DNA of 63,771 bases from a virus. Below the pieces are notes generated by a model. It was not told the DNA's origin. It did no database searches and saw only the letters and a list, made by a program, of their open reading frames with translations. The stretch is from the IMG/VR virus record IMGVR_UViG_3300020471_002176, positions 1 through 63,771 of that record; one strand, written 5' to 3'. Shown here one piece after another: positions 52,253 to 58,636 of this stretch (position 1 is the first letter of the stretch; every line of letters starts with the position of its first letter). Made by a program: the position numbers and the translations under genes.

Positions 52253-52419
52253 AAAAGGGGGACATTGTTACTTATCTCAATCAGAGGGGACTGTTTGGTT
52301 TAGTGGTCGAAATCCTGGAGACAAGTAATTACGCCCCAACAATGGTAAGAGTGGCCTGGCTCCATAAGGAGCCGTCCGTGGAGCTAGTACCTCACTTGAG
52401 AATGTTGTCAAGCCAATGA
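52249..52419 (+). CDS. KVGDLV-family small protein
   Basis: 56 residues, GTG overlapping the previous stop. MKKGDIVTYLNQRGLFGLVV ... MVRVAWLHKE. Compact family member. Confidence 0.65.
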   Translation: MKKGDIVTYLNQRGLFGLVVEILETSNYAPTMVRVAWLHKEPSVELVPHLRMLSSQ

Positions 52420-52649
52420 AGTTAAACCCTGGAGATTGCGTTTACTATGGGGAGCATAGAGCCTTAGGTTTTTTGATTCGGCGTTTCACACCGAAAGACG
52501 ACCACAGAGTTCATTGGGAGTACGCTCTCAGGAGCCCACAGAGAGATGATTGGAGTAATATAATAGTGAGTATTCAGACTTCACCTGAAGCCTACTTTAT
52601 TCAGGGTTTTGAGGATAAGAGGCTGAATCTTTACAGGGCCCGACTATGA
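52416..52649 (+). CDS. Small SH3-like protein
   Basis: 77 residues, ATGA overlap. LNPGDCVYYGEHRALGFLIR ... HRVHWEYALRS. Variant of the KVGDLV pattern. Confidence 0.55.
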   Translation: MKLNPGDCVYYGEHRALGFLIRRFTPKDDHRVHWEYALRSPQRDDWSNIIVSIQTSPEAYFIQGFEDKRLNLYRARL

Positions 52650-52789
52650 TTTGGCACATATCCTATAGAATAGATAAAGGTGAAAAAAGACATATTTATG
52701 CTCTCAAGAAGATTTGCGAGCATAAGAAAAAACAGTTACTTGAAAAGTATGGCGAGAGGATAAAGTTCTCTCGCCTCGAAAAAGCATAG
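52646..52789 (+). CDS. Small basic protein
   Basis: 47 residues, ATGA overlap. Lys-rich (HIYALKKICEHKKKQLLEKY). Ends 2 bases before tRNA-Lys. Confidence 0.5.
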   Translation: MIWHISYRIDKGEKRHIYALKKICEHKKKQLLEKYGERIKFSRLEKA

Positions 52790-52791
52790 AC

Positions 52792-52864
52792 GGAGCACTG
52801 GCGCAATTGGTAGCGCATCGGACTTTTAATCCGCTGGTTCCGAGTTCGAGTCTCGGGTGCTCCA
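52792..52864 (+). tRNA. tRNA-Lys (anticodon TTT)
   Basis: Acceptor GGAGCAC/GTGCTCC, D arm with AATTGGTAGC, anticodon loop CTTTTAA, T arm GTTCGAGTC. CCA not encoded. Confidence 0.95.
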
Positions 52865-52885
52865 CAATACTTGGAGAAACAAAAA

Positions 52886-53038
52886 ATGTATGAAGTGGTA
52901 CTACGCCATGGCGATGAGATGAAGACAGAAATTGTCAAGGCAATAGTTTTTGCAGAGGCAGCAACAAAGGCGTATTCCTTGAGAACATCGCTGGGCTTAG
53001 ACTGGAAGATTATGTCAGTCAGGAGAATTGATAAATGA
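52886..53038 (+). CDS. Small unknown protein
   Basis: 50 residues with GGAG upstream. MYEVVLRHGDEMKTEIVKAI ... LGLDWKIMSVRRID, an alpha/beta pattern like small phage proteins. Function unknown. Confidence 0.5.
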   Translation: MYEVVLRHGDEMKTEIVKAIVFAEAATKAYSLRTSLGLDWKIMSVRRIDK

Positions 53039-53247
53039 GTAGGGATCCAAAGGAGCTTTCAGCTTCAGCTCAACAACTAGCCCGATTGCTTCTTGATGTA
53101 GACAGAACAAAAAGGCAGAAAATTATTTGGTGTTTGGATACAGACTTTCGGGCAGCTGTTATCAAAGAGGTAGTAGCTCTAGAGAGCGAGGGGTACACTG
53201 CAAATACCCATGCGACTCCCCCTGGCAGGATTCCAAATTGTTCGTAA
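53035..53247 (+). CDS. Small helical protein
   Basis: 70 residues, overlaps previous stop. SASAQQLARLLLDVDRTKRQ ... FRAAVIKEVVALESEG. Unknown function. Confidence 0.55.
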   Translation: MSRDPKELSASAQQLARLLLDVDRTKRQKIIWCLDTDFRAAVIKEVVALESEGYTANTHATPPGRIPNCS

Positions 53248-53345
53248 GAGATGTCGTGCTCCGGTGCACCTGTTTTATGGCAGGGTGCGCCCTTGTCGGG
53301 GCCGTTTTTTTGATGCCATATTTTTTAAGGAGAAGTGAACAATGA
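53238..53345 (+). CDS. Tiny membrane peptide
   Basis: 35 residues, TTG start with AGGA 7 bases upstream. CFMAGCALVGAVFLMPYFLR is a membrane helix. Confidence 0.45.
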   Translation: MFVRDVVLRCTCFMAGCALVGAVFLMPYFLRRSEQ

Positions 53346-53593
53346 CGACAATGAGAAATAGGCTCGTGGCGGAAGCCTGGTATGAAAACAAGGAGGCCAC
53401 AAACCACAGAGGCTCTTTGTGTACTGACGGGCAGCAACTATGGTCGTATCGACTGCTGATCGGAGATACGTGCTCGACTACGGGAAAAAAGGTTCTTAGA
53501 GACTACACCGCAAAGGGTACACACGGTTTCCAGTCTCAGACCACCTCGTGCCATGTTGGTCTTGCAGCACAATTTGCAGATATTATTGATTAG
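53342..53593 (+). CDS. Small conserved phage-type protein
   Basis: 83 residues; ATG 53351 is an alternative start. RLVAEAWYENKEATNHRGSL ... LWSYRLLIGDT ... DYTAKGTHGFQSQTTSCHVG. Looks like a small globular protein; no family name known to me. Confidence 0.6.
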   Translation: MTTMRNRLVAEAWYENKEATNHRGSLCTDGQQLWSYRLLIGDTCSTTGKKVLRDYTAKGTHGFQSQTTSCHVGLAAQFADIID

Positions 53594-53597
53594 TCAC

Positions 53598-53625
53598 TTG
53601 ACAGTCAAATTTATGTGATTATATT
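53598..53625 (+). promoter_or_regulatory. Promoter for the Hsp20 gene
   Basis: TTGACA, 16 bases, TATATT. About 70 bases of leader follow before the ATG. Confidence 0.65.
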
Positions 53626-53630
53626 TTTAT

Positions 53631-53665
53631 TAGCTGGCAAACTGCCGCAAGGGGAATGCCAGCTA
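53631..53665 (+). promoter_or_regulatory. Leader hairpin of the Hsp20 gene
   Basis: Perfect 9-bp stem TAGCTGGCA / TGCCAGCTA with a 17-base loop, followed by TTTTG. It begins at the predicted transcription start. Attenuator, stability stem or thermometer are possible; the ribosome site (AGGAGG at 53686) is not inside the stem. Confidence 0.65.
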
Positions 53666-53698
53666 TTTTGTAACTTGCTAAAATAGGAGGAAATTAAA

Positions 53699-54136
53699 AT
53701 GAATGCAATTACAGTCAGACGACACCCTGGCCTTTTGGGTCACAAATATATAACTGAGGCACTTGATAACCTGTTTGGTGATCAACACTTCATGGACGGA
53801 GCAATTAAACACTCCACGAAAGGATACCCCGTAGCCGATATTTACCGCGACGACGATGGTAGTACAATTATTGAATTCGCCCTGGCTGGATTTAAGAGAA
53901 AGGAGCTAACCATTGATGTCAAACCTGATAAACGCGCCATCACCGTTACTGGAACGGCGAACGAGTCAAATGAAAAGAGGCATAGGATAGCAAGACGAAA
54001 TTTTACTCGCACTTATGTAAATTATGACGACAACCTGGATCTATCATCCACAAAGGCCACGTTTGAAAATGGCCTCTTGACAGTGAGAGTACCTCAGCGC
54101 CCTGAGGTAAAGCCTCTAACTATTGAAATTAATTGA
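53699..54136 (+). CDS. Small heat-shock protein (Hsp20)
   Basis: 145 residues. The alpha-crystallin domain spans about 45-140: VADIYRDDDGSTIIEFALAG, FKRKELTIDVK, AITVTGTA, YDDNLDLSSTKATFENGLLT and VRVP (G-x-L-x-x-x-x-P hallmark). C-terminal TIEIN provides the I-x-I anchor. Very strong AGGAGG ribosome site. Hsp20 is found in several large phages; it holds unfolded proteins for DnaK and GroEL, both encoded here. Confidence 0.9.
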   Translation: MNAITVRRHPGLLGHKYITEALDNLFGDQHFMDGAIKHSTKGYPVADIYRDDDGSTIIEFALAGFKRKELTIDVKPDKRAITVTGTANESNEKRHRIARRNFTRTYVNYDDNLDLSSTKATFENGLLTVRVPQRPEVKPLTIEIN

Positions 54137-54208
54137 TTTTTTTCTTGACGAAAAGAGAGAAAAATGGTAGTGTATAAATATAACAATAACAAAAGAAAGG
54201 ACATTAGT

Positions 54209-54469
54209 ATGTCACCAGAACAAGCACAGGAATTATTAGAGCGACTTAATATCCTCGAAGCGGAGAATGCAAATCTCAAGGAAGCGCAAAAAAGAAACGG
54301 ACTTCAGATGAAAGTCTCACAGAAGGGAGCAGTGAGCGTTTACGGCATGGGGCGTTTCCCTGTGACTTTGTACGCAGATCAATGGAAGCGCATTGACGCG
54401 GAGTTGATTCAGTCAGGTGAGCTCGATAACTTCATCGAAGATAATAAATCCTCTCTCACGTTTAAGTGA
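54209..54469 (+). CDS. Small conserved phage protein
   Basis: 86 residues from ATG 54209 (AAAGG 8 bases upstream). Leucine-zipper-like start (LLERLNILEAENANLKEAQK), then QKGAVSVYGMGRFPVTLYAD and QWKRIDAELIQSGELDNFI. A TGTATAAAT extended -10-like box lies 35 bases upstream with TTGACG at a non-ideal 22-base distance. Confidence 0.65.
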   Translation: MSPEQAQELLERLNILEAENANLKEAQKRNGLQMKVSQKGAVSVYGMGRFPVTLYADQWKRIDAELIQSGELDNFIEDNKSSLTFK

Positions 54470-54477
54470 TTTTTTGT

Positions 54478-54542
54478 TGGTGAGCGGGGCAAGTGCCAGG
54501 GGGAACAACAAAAGCGGCCTCGTGCCCGACCCCCGCTCACCA
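54478..54542 (+). other. Long perfect inverted repeat
   Basis: TGGTGAGCGGGG at 54478 pairs with CCCCGCTCACCA at 54531, a 12-bp perfect stem around 41 bases. No T run follows, so it is not a simple terminator. It sits alone between two genes and would be a very stable RNA hairpin. Confidence 0.7.
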
Positions 54543-54561
54543 CTTTAACTAGGAAATCTTT

Positions 54562-54738
54562 ATGAGGCTCGGCAGTCTAGTTCATTTTTGTTCCTCCTTC
54601 AAAAAGTGGAGCGAGGAATACTCTCCTCGAAACCCTGGAATAGTATTAGAGGTCAGAAACAAAGCTGCTCGTGTGCTGTGGCGCACTGGAGAGACTAGCT
54701 GTGAGCACTTATCCTTTTTAAGAACCCTGAGCGAATAG
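54562..54738 (+). CDS. KVGDLV-like small protein
   Basis: 58 residues. MRLGSLVHFCSSFKKW ... NPGIVLEVRNKAARVLWRTG. Family strand order (GSLV / GIVLEV / ARVLWR). Confidence 0.6.
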   Translation: MRLGSLVHFCSSFKKWSEEYSPRNPGIVLEVRNKAARVLWRTGETSCEHLSFLRTLSE

Positions 54739-54768
54739 GGTTATTTTTGAATAAGAGTTGGAGGCGAA

Positions 54769-54996
54769 ATGAAAGTCGGAGACCTAGTGAAGCTATCCAG
54801 TTATGGCATCGCCCGCGGTTACAATGCGCGCTTAACCACAGAAGATGCGACGCAATTAGGTTTAATTGTCAAGGTGAGAATAAACGGATCTTATCCTTAT
54901 AAAGTTCGATGGTCAAAACTTAAACCTAGCTCCATGGACGTTGGCCATATGCGTAGAGAATTGAAATACGCATATAAGAACGGGCAAATGAGATGA
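54769..54996 (+). CDS. KVGDLV-family protein, first of the tandem array
   Basis: 75 residues, GGAGGCGAA ribosome site. MKVGDLVKLSSYGIARGYN ... LGLIVKVRING ... PYKVRWSKLK. Close to the member at 51165 (YG, L-I-x-K-V, VRW), suggesting duplication. Confidence 0.72.
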   Translation: MKVGDLVKLSSYGIARGYNARLTTEDATQLGLIVKVRINGSYPYKVRWSKLKPSSMDVGHMRRELKYAYKNGQMR

Positions 54997-55199
54997 AAGT
55001 CGGTGATTTGGTTCGTTGGACAATGGTTGAACACTGTTATCATATTGCTTGTGGCGTACCTGGATTAGACTTGACAGACGCAAGAAAACGTGGTATTATA
55101 GTAGATAACAATGGCATTAACTTTTTTGTTCGCTGGGAGAACGGCGATATCAAGGCGGCAAAACCAAACACAATCGAGGTAATCAGTGAAAGTCGGTGA
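54993..55199 (+). CDS. KVGDLV-family array member
   Basis: 68 residues. MKVGDLVRWTMVEHCYHIA ... RGIIVDNNGINFFVRWENGD, ending EVISESR. Starts by ATGA overlap with the previous gene; its last 14 bases are the start of the next. Confidence 0.75.
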   Translation: MKVGDLVRWTMVEHCYHIACGVPGLDLTDARKRGIIVDNNGINFFVRWENGDIKAAKPNTIEVISESR

Positions 55200-55374
55200 C
55201 TTGGTCAAGTATGAAAGTTGGCATACGGGATTGCAAGGTCTGGCAGGAGTTGTTATTGAATTTAGGCCACTACCATCCGGCGACCGCGCCCGCGTCCTAT
55301 GGTCTACTTCTCGACCAACACCTATTCGCTGGGACTGGGCTGAAGAATTAAGGATTGTCAATGAAAGTCGGTGA
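55186..55374 (+). CDS. KVGDLV-family array member
   Basis: 62 residues, GTG start inside the previous stop region. MKVGDLVKYESWHTGLQ ... LAGVVIEFRPLPSGDRARVL ... ELRIVNESR. Confidence 0.75.
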   Translation: MKVGDLVKYESWHTGLQGLAGVVIEFRPLPSGDRARVLWSTSRPTPIRWDWAEELRIVNESR

Positions 55375-55567
55375 TATAGTTACAGATGATTTCTACGAGG
55401 ACATCGGTCTCATTGTAGGCGGCCCAAGACTATCGGAAGATTGCGATTTTGTTCGATTCGGAACAATGATGGGCGATGTTTACGAAGTAGTAGATGTGCT
55501 GTGTCCAGATGGCACGTTAAGGTTGTTTACAACGGATGAATTAAGAGTTATCAGTGAAAGTCGGTGA
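55361..55567 (+). CDS. KVGDLV-family array member
   Basis: 68 residues, ATG start. MKVGDIVTDDFYEDIGLIVG, more acidic than its neighbours, ends ELRVISESR. Confidence 0.75.
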   Translation: MKVGDIVTDDFYEDIGLIVGGPRLSEDCDFVRFGTMMGDVYEVVDVLCPDGTLRLFTTDELRVISESR

Positions 55568-55742
55568 TTTAGTGAAGAACGGCCAGGGGCATACGGGGAT
55601 TGTGACAGGCATAGGGTACGTAGGCGCACTCAAGGCTTACGAGGAATCACCCAGCTTGAACCCAGACATTCACGTCATGACTCCGAATGGTTTTCGTCTC
55701 TGGTCATACAAGACTTTAAGGGTGATCAGTGAAAGTCGGTGA
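55554..55742 (+). CDS. KVGDLV-family array member
   Basis: 62 residues, GTG start. MKVGDLVKNGQGHTGIVTGI ... DIHVMTPNGFRLW ... LRVISESR. Confidence 0.75.
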   Translation: MKVGDLVKNGQGHTGIVTGIGYVGALKAYEESPSLNPDIHVMTPNGFRLWSYKTLRVISESR

Positions 55743-55905
55743 TTTGGTGAGATATTTTAATGCAGCTTATCACTCCACTCAGGTTGGTATCATTGTTGCT
55801 ACTGAGCATGGGCTTCAATCAATAAAGGTCCGATGGACGGACCACACGCCATCATCACGAGACTGGTATACCCAGTTTGAATTGAGAAAAGTGAAGGAGA
55901 TTTAG
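55729..55905 (+). CDS. KVGDLV-family array member (end of first block)
   Basis: 58 residues, GTG start. MKVGDLVRYFNAAYHSTQVG, IIVATEHGLQSIKVRWTDH. Ends RKVKEI without the ISESR junction, closing the first block of the array. Confidence 0.75.
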   Translation: MKVGDLVRYFNAAYHSTQVGIIVATEHGLQSIKVRWTDHTPSSRDWYTQFELRKVKEI

Positions 55906-55907
55906 AG

Positions 55908-56108
55908 ATGCCACTTGAAGACGATATTTTTGACGATTTTATGATGAATCGAGCATGTCAAGCTGCAATGTTTGCTGATTTTGTGGCTCTTCTAAATATG
56001 AAAGCAGTAGAGAACGTAAAAAACTCAGAAAAGATGGAACTTTTGACAGAGATCCTCAATGATTTGAAGCTTTTTACTAATCCTGCCATAAATGAGCTGA
56101 GCCACTGA
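55908..56108 (+). CDS. Small helical protein within the array
   Basis: 66 residues, GGAG upstream. Acidic helical (LEDDIFDDFMMNRACQAAMF, KMELLTEILNDLKLF). Unrelated to the flanking family. Confidence 0.6.
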   Translation: MPLEDDIFDDFMMNRACQAAMFADFVALLNMKAVENVKNSEKMELLTEILNDLKLFTNPAINELSH

Positions 56109-56342
56109 ATGATACGTTCTAGATCCGAGCGACCCAAAAAGACAAAGATCGAGCTTGATCTCACAGGCCCACAAGGCAATGCCTATTACTTATTGGGCGT
56201 AACCAAGCGCCTTGGTGAGCGCCTTGGTTATTCGAAAAAGAGAATTGAAGCGATTCAACATGTGATGTTGCTTACTAATTATGAAGGCCTGATTCACACG
56301 TTCGATAAAGAATTTGGTGATTATGTCATACTTTGGAGGTGA
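56109..56342 (+). CDS. Small unknown protein within the array
   Basis: 77 residues directly after the previous stop. KKTKIELDLTGPQGNAYYLL and GERLGYSKKRIEAIQHVMLL; a mixed alpha/beta protein of a type seen in phages, function unknown. Confidence 0.6.
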   Translation: MIRSRSERPKKTKIELDLTGPQGNAYYLLGVTKRLGERLGYSKKRIEAIQHVMLLTNYEGLIHTFDKEFGDYVILWR

Positions 56343-56345
56343 AAT

Positions 56346-56414
56346 ATGAGTTTCTGGGAGGCCCTCTTAAGAGGGTTAAAATTCTTCGATAAAAAAGAAA
56401 AGAAAAAAGCTTGA
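56346..56414 (+). CDS. Tiny basic peptide
   Basis: 22 residues, GGAGG upstream. MSFWEALLRGLKFFDKKEKK, amphipathic then poly-Lys. Its TGA stop lies inside the TTGACT -35 box of the next promoter. Confidence 0.5.
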   Translation: MSFWEALLRGLKFFDKKEKKKA

Positions 56415-56439
56415 CTCAGGCCCCTGATTTTGGTAAAAT
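56411..56439 (+). promoter_or_regulatory. Sigma70-like promoter with conserved leader
   Basis: TTGACT, 17 bases, TAAAAT, then ACAATCAAGAAAGGCTTATT. Drives the gene at 56472 and the second block of the array. Confidence 0.75.
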
Positions 56440-56471
56440 AGTATTACGACAATCAAGAAAGGCTTATTTCA

Positions 56472-56675
56472 ATGTCCCACGCAATTTGTATCAAGTGCCA
56501 GTGTAGTTTTAATCCTCGTCGCCTAGAACTCGGTTATCGAACCTGCTTATCTTGTGGTGGTGCAGCCGCTGAGAAAGAAAGATCACGCAAAGCAAAGTGT
56601 TCTGCGCCTGCCTATAACAAGGGCGCATACCAATACGTCGGCACCGTTCAGGCCGCCAAAGGAGTCGGTCGTTGA
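56472..56675 (+). CDS. Small zinc-finger protein
   Basis: 67 residues. CIKCQCSFNPRRLELGYRTC and LSCGG make a C-x2-C-x(n)-C-x2-C finger; the rest is basic with Lys/Arg. Ends GVGR at a degenerate junction with the next KVGDLV gene. Confidence 0.6.
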   Translation: MSHAICIKCQCSFNPRRLELGYRTCLSCGGAAAEKERSRKAKCSAPAYNKGAYQYVGTVQAAKGVGR

Positions 56676-56875
56676 AGGTTGGCGATATTATCGAGGCTAG
56701 ACACGGCGAAATTGGTATGGTTATCTCAGTCGAGTATATGTACCCGACCCACCCTCAGTCGCCGGCTTCTCGTGTCAAGGTCGATTGGATCAGTGAGCCG
56801 CCTCAATGGTGTCCGCCCGGTCTAATGTTTTCGACGTTTGCGATCAAACGAGTGGTGAGTCGTGCATCGAGGTGA
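56672..56875 (+). CDS. KVGDLV-family array member
   Basis: 67 residues, TTG start. MKVGDIIEARHGEIGMVISV ... SRVKVDWISEP, ends SRASR. The junction bases differ (TTGAAGGTTGGCGAT), so it may be an older copy. Confidence 0.7.
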   Translation: MKVGDIIEARHGEIGMVISVEYMYPTHPQSPASRVKVDWISEPPQWCPPGLMFSTFAIKRVVSRASR

Positions 56876-57026
56876 TTTAGTGAAGTATTACGGCTCCTGG
56901 AGCGATGTTGGCATTGTTCTCTTGGTTAATGACGAGGGAGGGACCGTCAAGGTACACCGCCTCCGAGAGAATGACACAAAGTGGTGGGTCACAAGCGGCT
57001 GTGAGGTCATCAGTGAAAGTCGGTGA
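56862..57026 (+). CDS. KVGDLV-family array member
   Basis: 54 residues, GTG start. MHRGDLVKYYGSWSDVGIVL, GGTVKVHRLREND, ends EVISESR. Confidence 0.7.
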   Translation: MHRGDLVKYYGSWSDVGIVLLVNDEGGTVKVHRLRENDTKWWVTSGCEVISESR

Positions 57027-57186
57027 CTTAGTGAGGGTCGAAAACTCCTATGTTAATCGTATTGGGATAATCGTTGCCAAGGCGGAACAAAACAGGTGTT
57101 ATCTTGTCCAATTCTGTGACGACAACAGCCCGATTCGGTGCTCTTATCATGTGAATGTTATCAGGAGAATCAGTGAAAGTCGGTGA
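57013..57186 (+). CDS. KVGDLV-family array member
   Basis: 57 residues, GTG start. MKVGDLVRVENSYVNRIGII, CYLVQFCDDNSP, ends IRRISESR. Confidence 0.75.
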   Translation: MKVGDLVRVENSYVNRIGIIVAKAEQNRCYLVQFCDDNSPIRCSYHVNVIRRISESR

Positions 57187-57373
57187 CTTAGTGACAATGG
57201 TCCCATTCAACGCTCCTCCGCAGTTGTATGGCGTGGGTGTAATCGTGGAAAAGCTACAGCTATGTCCTTCAAATCCAAATGCTGTAAGAGTGAAGGTAAG
57301 TTGGTCAGGCGGCCTCAATACTCCGCCGCGCATCGGGAATTGCCACCCTAGAGTTCTGGTCCCACTATCATGA
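57173..57373 (+). CDS. KVGDLV-family array member
   Basis: 66 residues, GTG start. MKVGDLVTMVPFNAPPQLYG, VGVIVEKLQ, VRVKVSWSGGL. Ends LVPLS rather than ESR and overlaps the next gene by ATGA. Confidence 0.75.
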   Translation: MKVGDLVTMVPFNAPPQLYGVGVIVEKLQLCPSNPNAVRVKVSWSGGLNTPPRIGNCHPRVLVPLS

Positions 57374-57546
57374 AGATCGGTGATCTAGTGCAACACGTTG
57401 ATATGCCGAAAGCGCATCGCATCTTGGGTATTGTGGTTGAAACATATGTCGATCTCGATACATGCGATGTTATTTGGCTCGATAGAGGTAGTGAGGTTTT
57501 TCATCATTACACTTTTTCTTTGGAGCTAATCAGTGAAAGTCGGTGA
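57370..57546 (+). CDS. KVGDLV-family array member
   Basis: 58 residues. MKIGDLVQHVDMPKAHRILG, IVVETYVDLDTCDVIWLDRG, ends ELISESR. Confidence 0.72.
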   Translation: MKIGDLVQHVDMPKAHRILGIVVETYVDLDTCDVIWLDRGSEVFHHYTFSLELISESR

Positions 57547-57715
57547 TTTGGTAAAATTGATGCCCCATTGCCGCGACAGTGATCGACTAGCGATGGTGGT
57601 AGAGATGCCAGGCCCATTGTTTGGGCTTAATTGTGTGAAAATAATGTTTCTTGACAACGGTAAAAGAACACCGGCCACTAAGAATAATCTGGAGATCATC
57701 AGTGAAAGTCGGTGA
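57533..57715 (+). CDS. KVGDLV-family array member
   Basis: 60 residues, GTG start. MKVGDLVKLMPHCRDSDRLA, MVVEMPG, CVKIMFLDNG, ends EIISESR. Confidence 0.75.
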   Translation: MKVGDLVKLMPHCRDSDRLAMVVEMPGPLFGLNCVKIMFLDNGKRTPATKNNLEIISESR

Positions 57716-57902
57716 TTTGGTATACTATTGTGATGACCTTAACGATGACACCAGACCAGGTCTTGTTTTAGAGATTATAAGTTGGGTCGATAAAGGCGCA
57801 CCTGATAGAAACTTCGGCCTTGATATCAAAGTACTCTGGCCAGACGGCAGTCGAATGCTTTGTGGCGAACATGAATTGAGAACTGTTGATGAAAGTCGGT
57901 GA
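57702..57902 (+). CDS. KVGDLV-family array member
   Basis: 66 residues, GTG start. MKVGDLVYYCDDLNDDTRPG, LVLEIISW, LDIKVLWPDGSRM, ends TVDESR. Confidence 0.75.
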   Translation: MKVGDLVYYCDDLNDDTRPGLVLEIISWVDKGAPDRNFGLDIKVLWPDGSRMLCGEHELRTVDESR

Positions 57903-58047
57903 CTTGGTAAGACACAAACGTAGAAACTGGCACGCTCTTATCGTGACTGTTGACCAACCTCGAAGGCATATCAAGCTTTTGGATGAGGAGGGCAGTGTGT
58001 TTTGGGAAAGGATGAGCGACTACGAGGTGATCAGTGAAAGTCGGTGA
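57889..58047 (+). CDS. KVGDLV-family array member (short)
   Basis: 52 residues, ATG start. MKVGDLVRHKRRNWHALIVT, HIKLLDEEGSVFW, ends EVISESR. Confidence 0.72.
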   Translation: MKVGDLVRHKRRNWHALIVTVDQPRRHIKLLDEEGSVFWERMSDYEVISESR

Positions 58048-58201
58048 TCTGATTGTGGATAAAGAGTATCCCACCGAGCCAGGTATTATTATAGAAGAGA
58101 GTTCAGTTAACTTCTTTGTACTTGACCCCACCGGCAAAGTTGTGCCGCTTACGAAGGAGTATATTGAGGATGATTGCGAGGTGATCAGTGAAAGTCGGTG
58201 A
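58034..58201 (+). CDS. KVGDLV-family array member
   Basis: 55 residues, GTG start after GAGGTGATCA. MKVGDLIVDKEYPTEPGIII, NFFVLDPTGKVVP, ends EVISESR. Confidence 0.72.
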   Translation: MKVGDLIVDKEYPTEPGIIIEESSVNFFVLDPTGKVVPLTKEYIEDDCEVISESR

Positions 58202-58352
58202 TTTGGTTAGACTAAAAAGATACCCAACAAGTATGTCAGCGGTGGTTATCAGTATACTGAACGGCAATGGATACCTAGATATGCGGAGAGCTGACGGAGT
58301 GGTATGTTTCGCACATGAAAGTTCCTTGGAGGTAATCAGTGAAAGTCGGTGA
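58188..58352 (+). CDS. KVGDLV-family array member
   Basis: 54 residues, GTG start after GAGGTGATCA. MKVGDLVRLKRYPTSMSAVV, GYLDMRRADGVV, ends EVISESR. Confidence 0.72.
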   Translation: MKVGDLVRLKRYPTSMSAVVISILNGNGYLDMRRADGVVCFAHESSLEVISESR

Positions 58353-58530
58353 TTTGGTTAGGTACACACCAGAGGGAACAATCGACGATCGCTGGGCTGA
58401 TTGGTATGGTCTGGTGGTTAGGATGATTCCAGGCACGTCCGAAATGACTGTGGTTAGGTGGAACAAGGACAACAATAACACATTATCAATCAGAAAAAAG
58501 GACTTAACTGTAGTCAATGAAAGTCGGTGA
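58339..58530 (+). CDS. KVGDLV-family array member
   Basis: 63 residues, GTG start. MKVGDLVRYTPEGTIDDRWA, YGLVVRMIPG, MTVVRWNKDN, ends TVVNESR. Confidence 0.75.
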   Translation: MKVGDLVRYTPEGTIDDRWADWYGLVVRMIPGTSEMTVVRWNKDNNNTLSIRKKDLTVVNESR

Positions 58531-58636
58531 TTTGGTGAAAAATAATCTTGAAGCAGCCTTCGCCATCTCAGTGGCTATACTGATACCAATTTTTGCAATA
58601 CTGATTGGCCTTGCACTAGGGGCAGTGGTTGTATGA
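58517..58636 (+). CDS. KVGDLV start fused to a membrane helix
   Basis: 39 residues, ATG start. MKVGDLVKN is followed at once by a hydrophobic helix ISVAILIPIFAILIGLALGA. The barrel is missing, so this is either a chimera created by recombination at the junction or a native membrane peptide that acquired the shared start. Confidence 0.6.
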   Translation: MKVGDLVKNNLEAAFAISVAILIPIFAILIGLALGAVVV

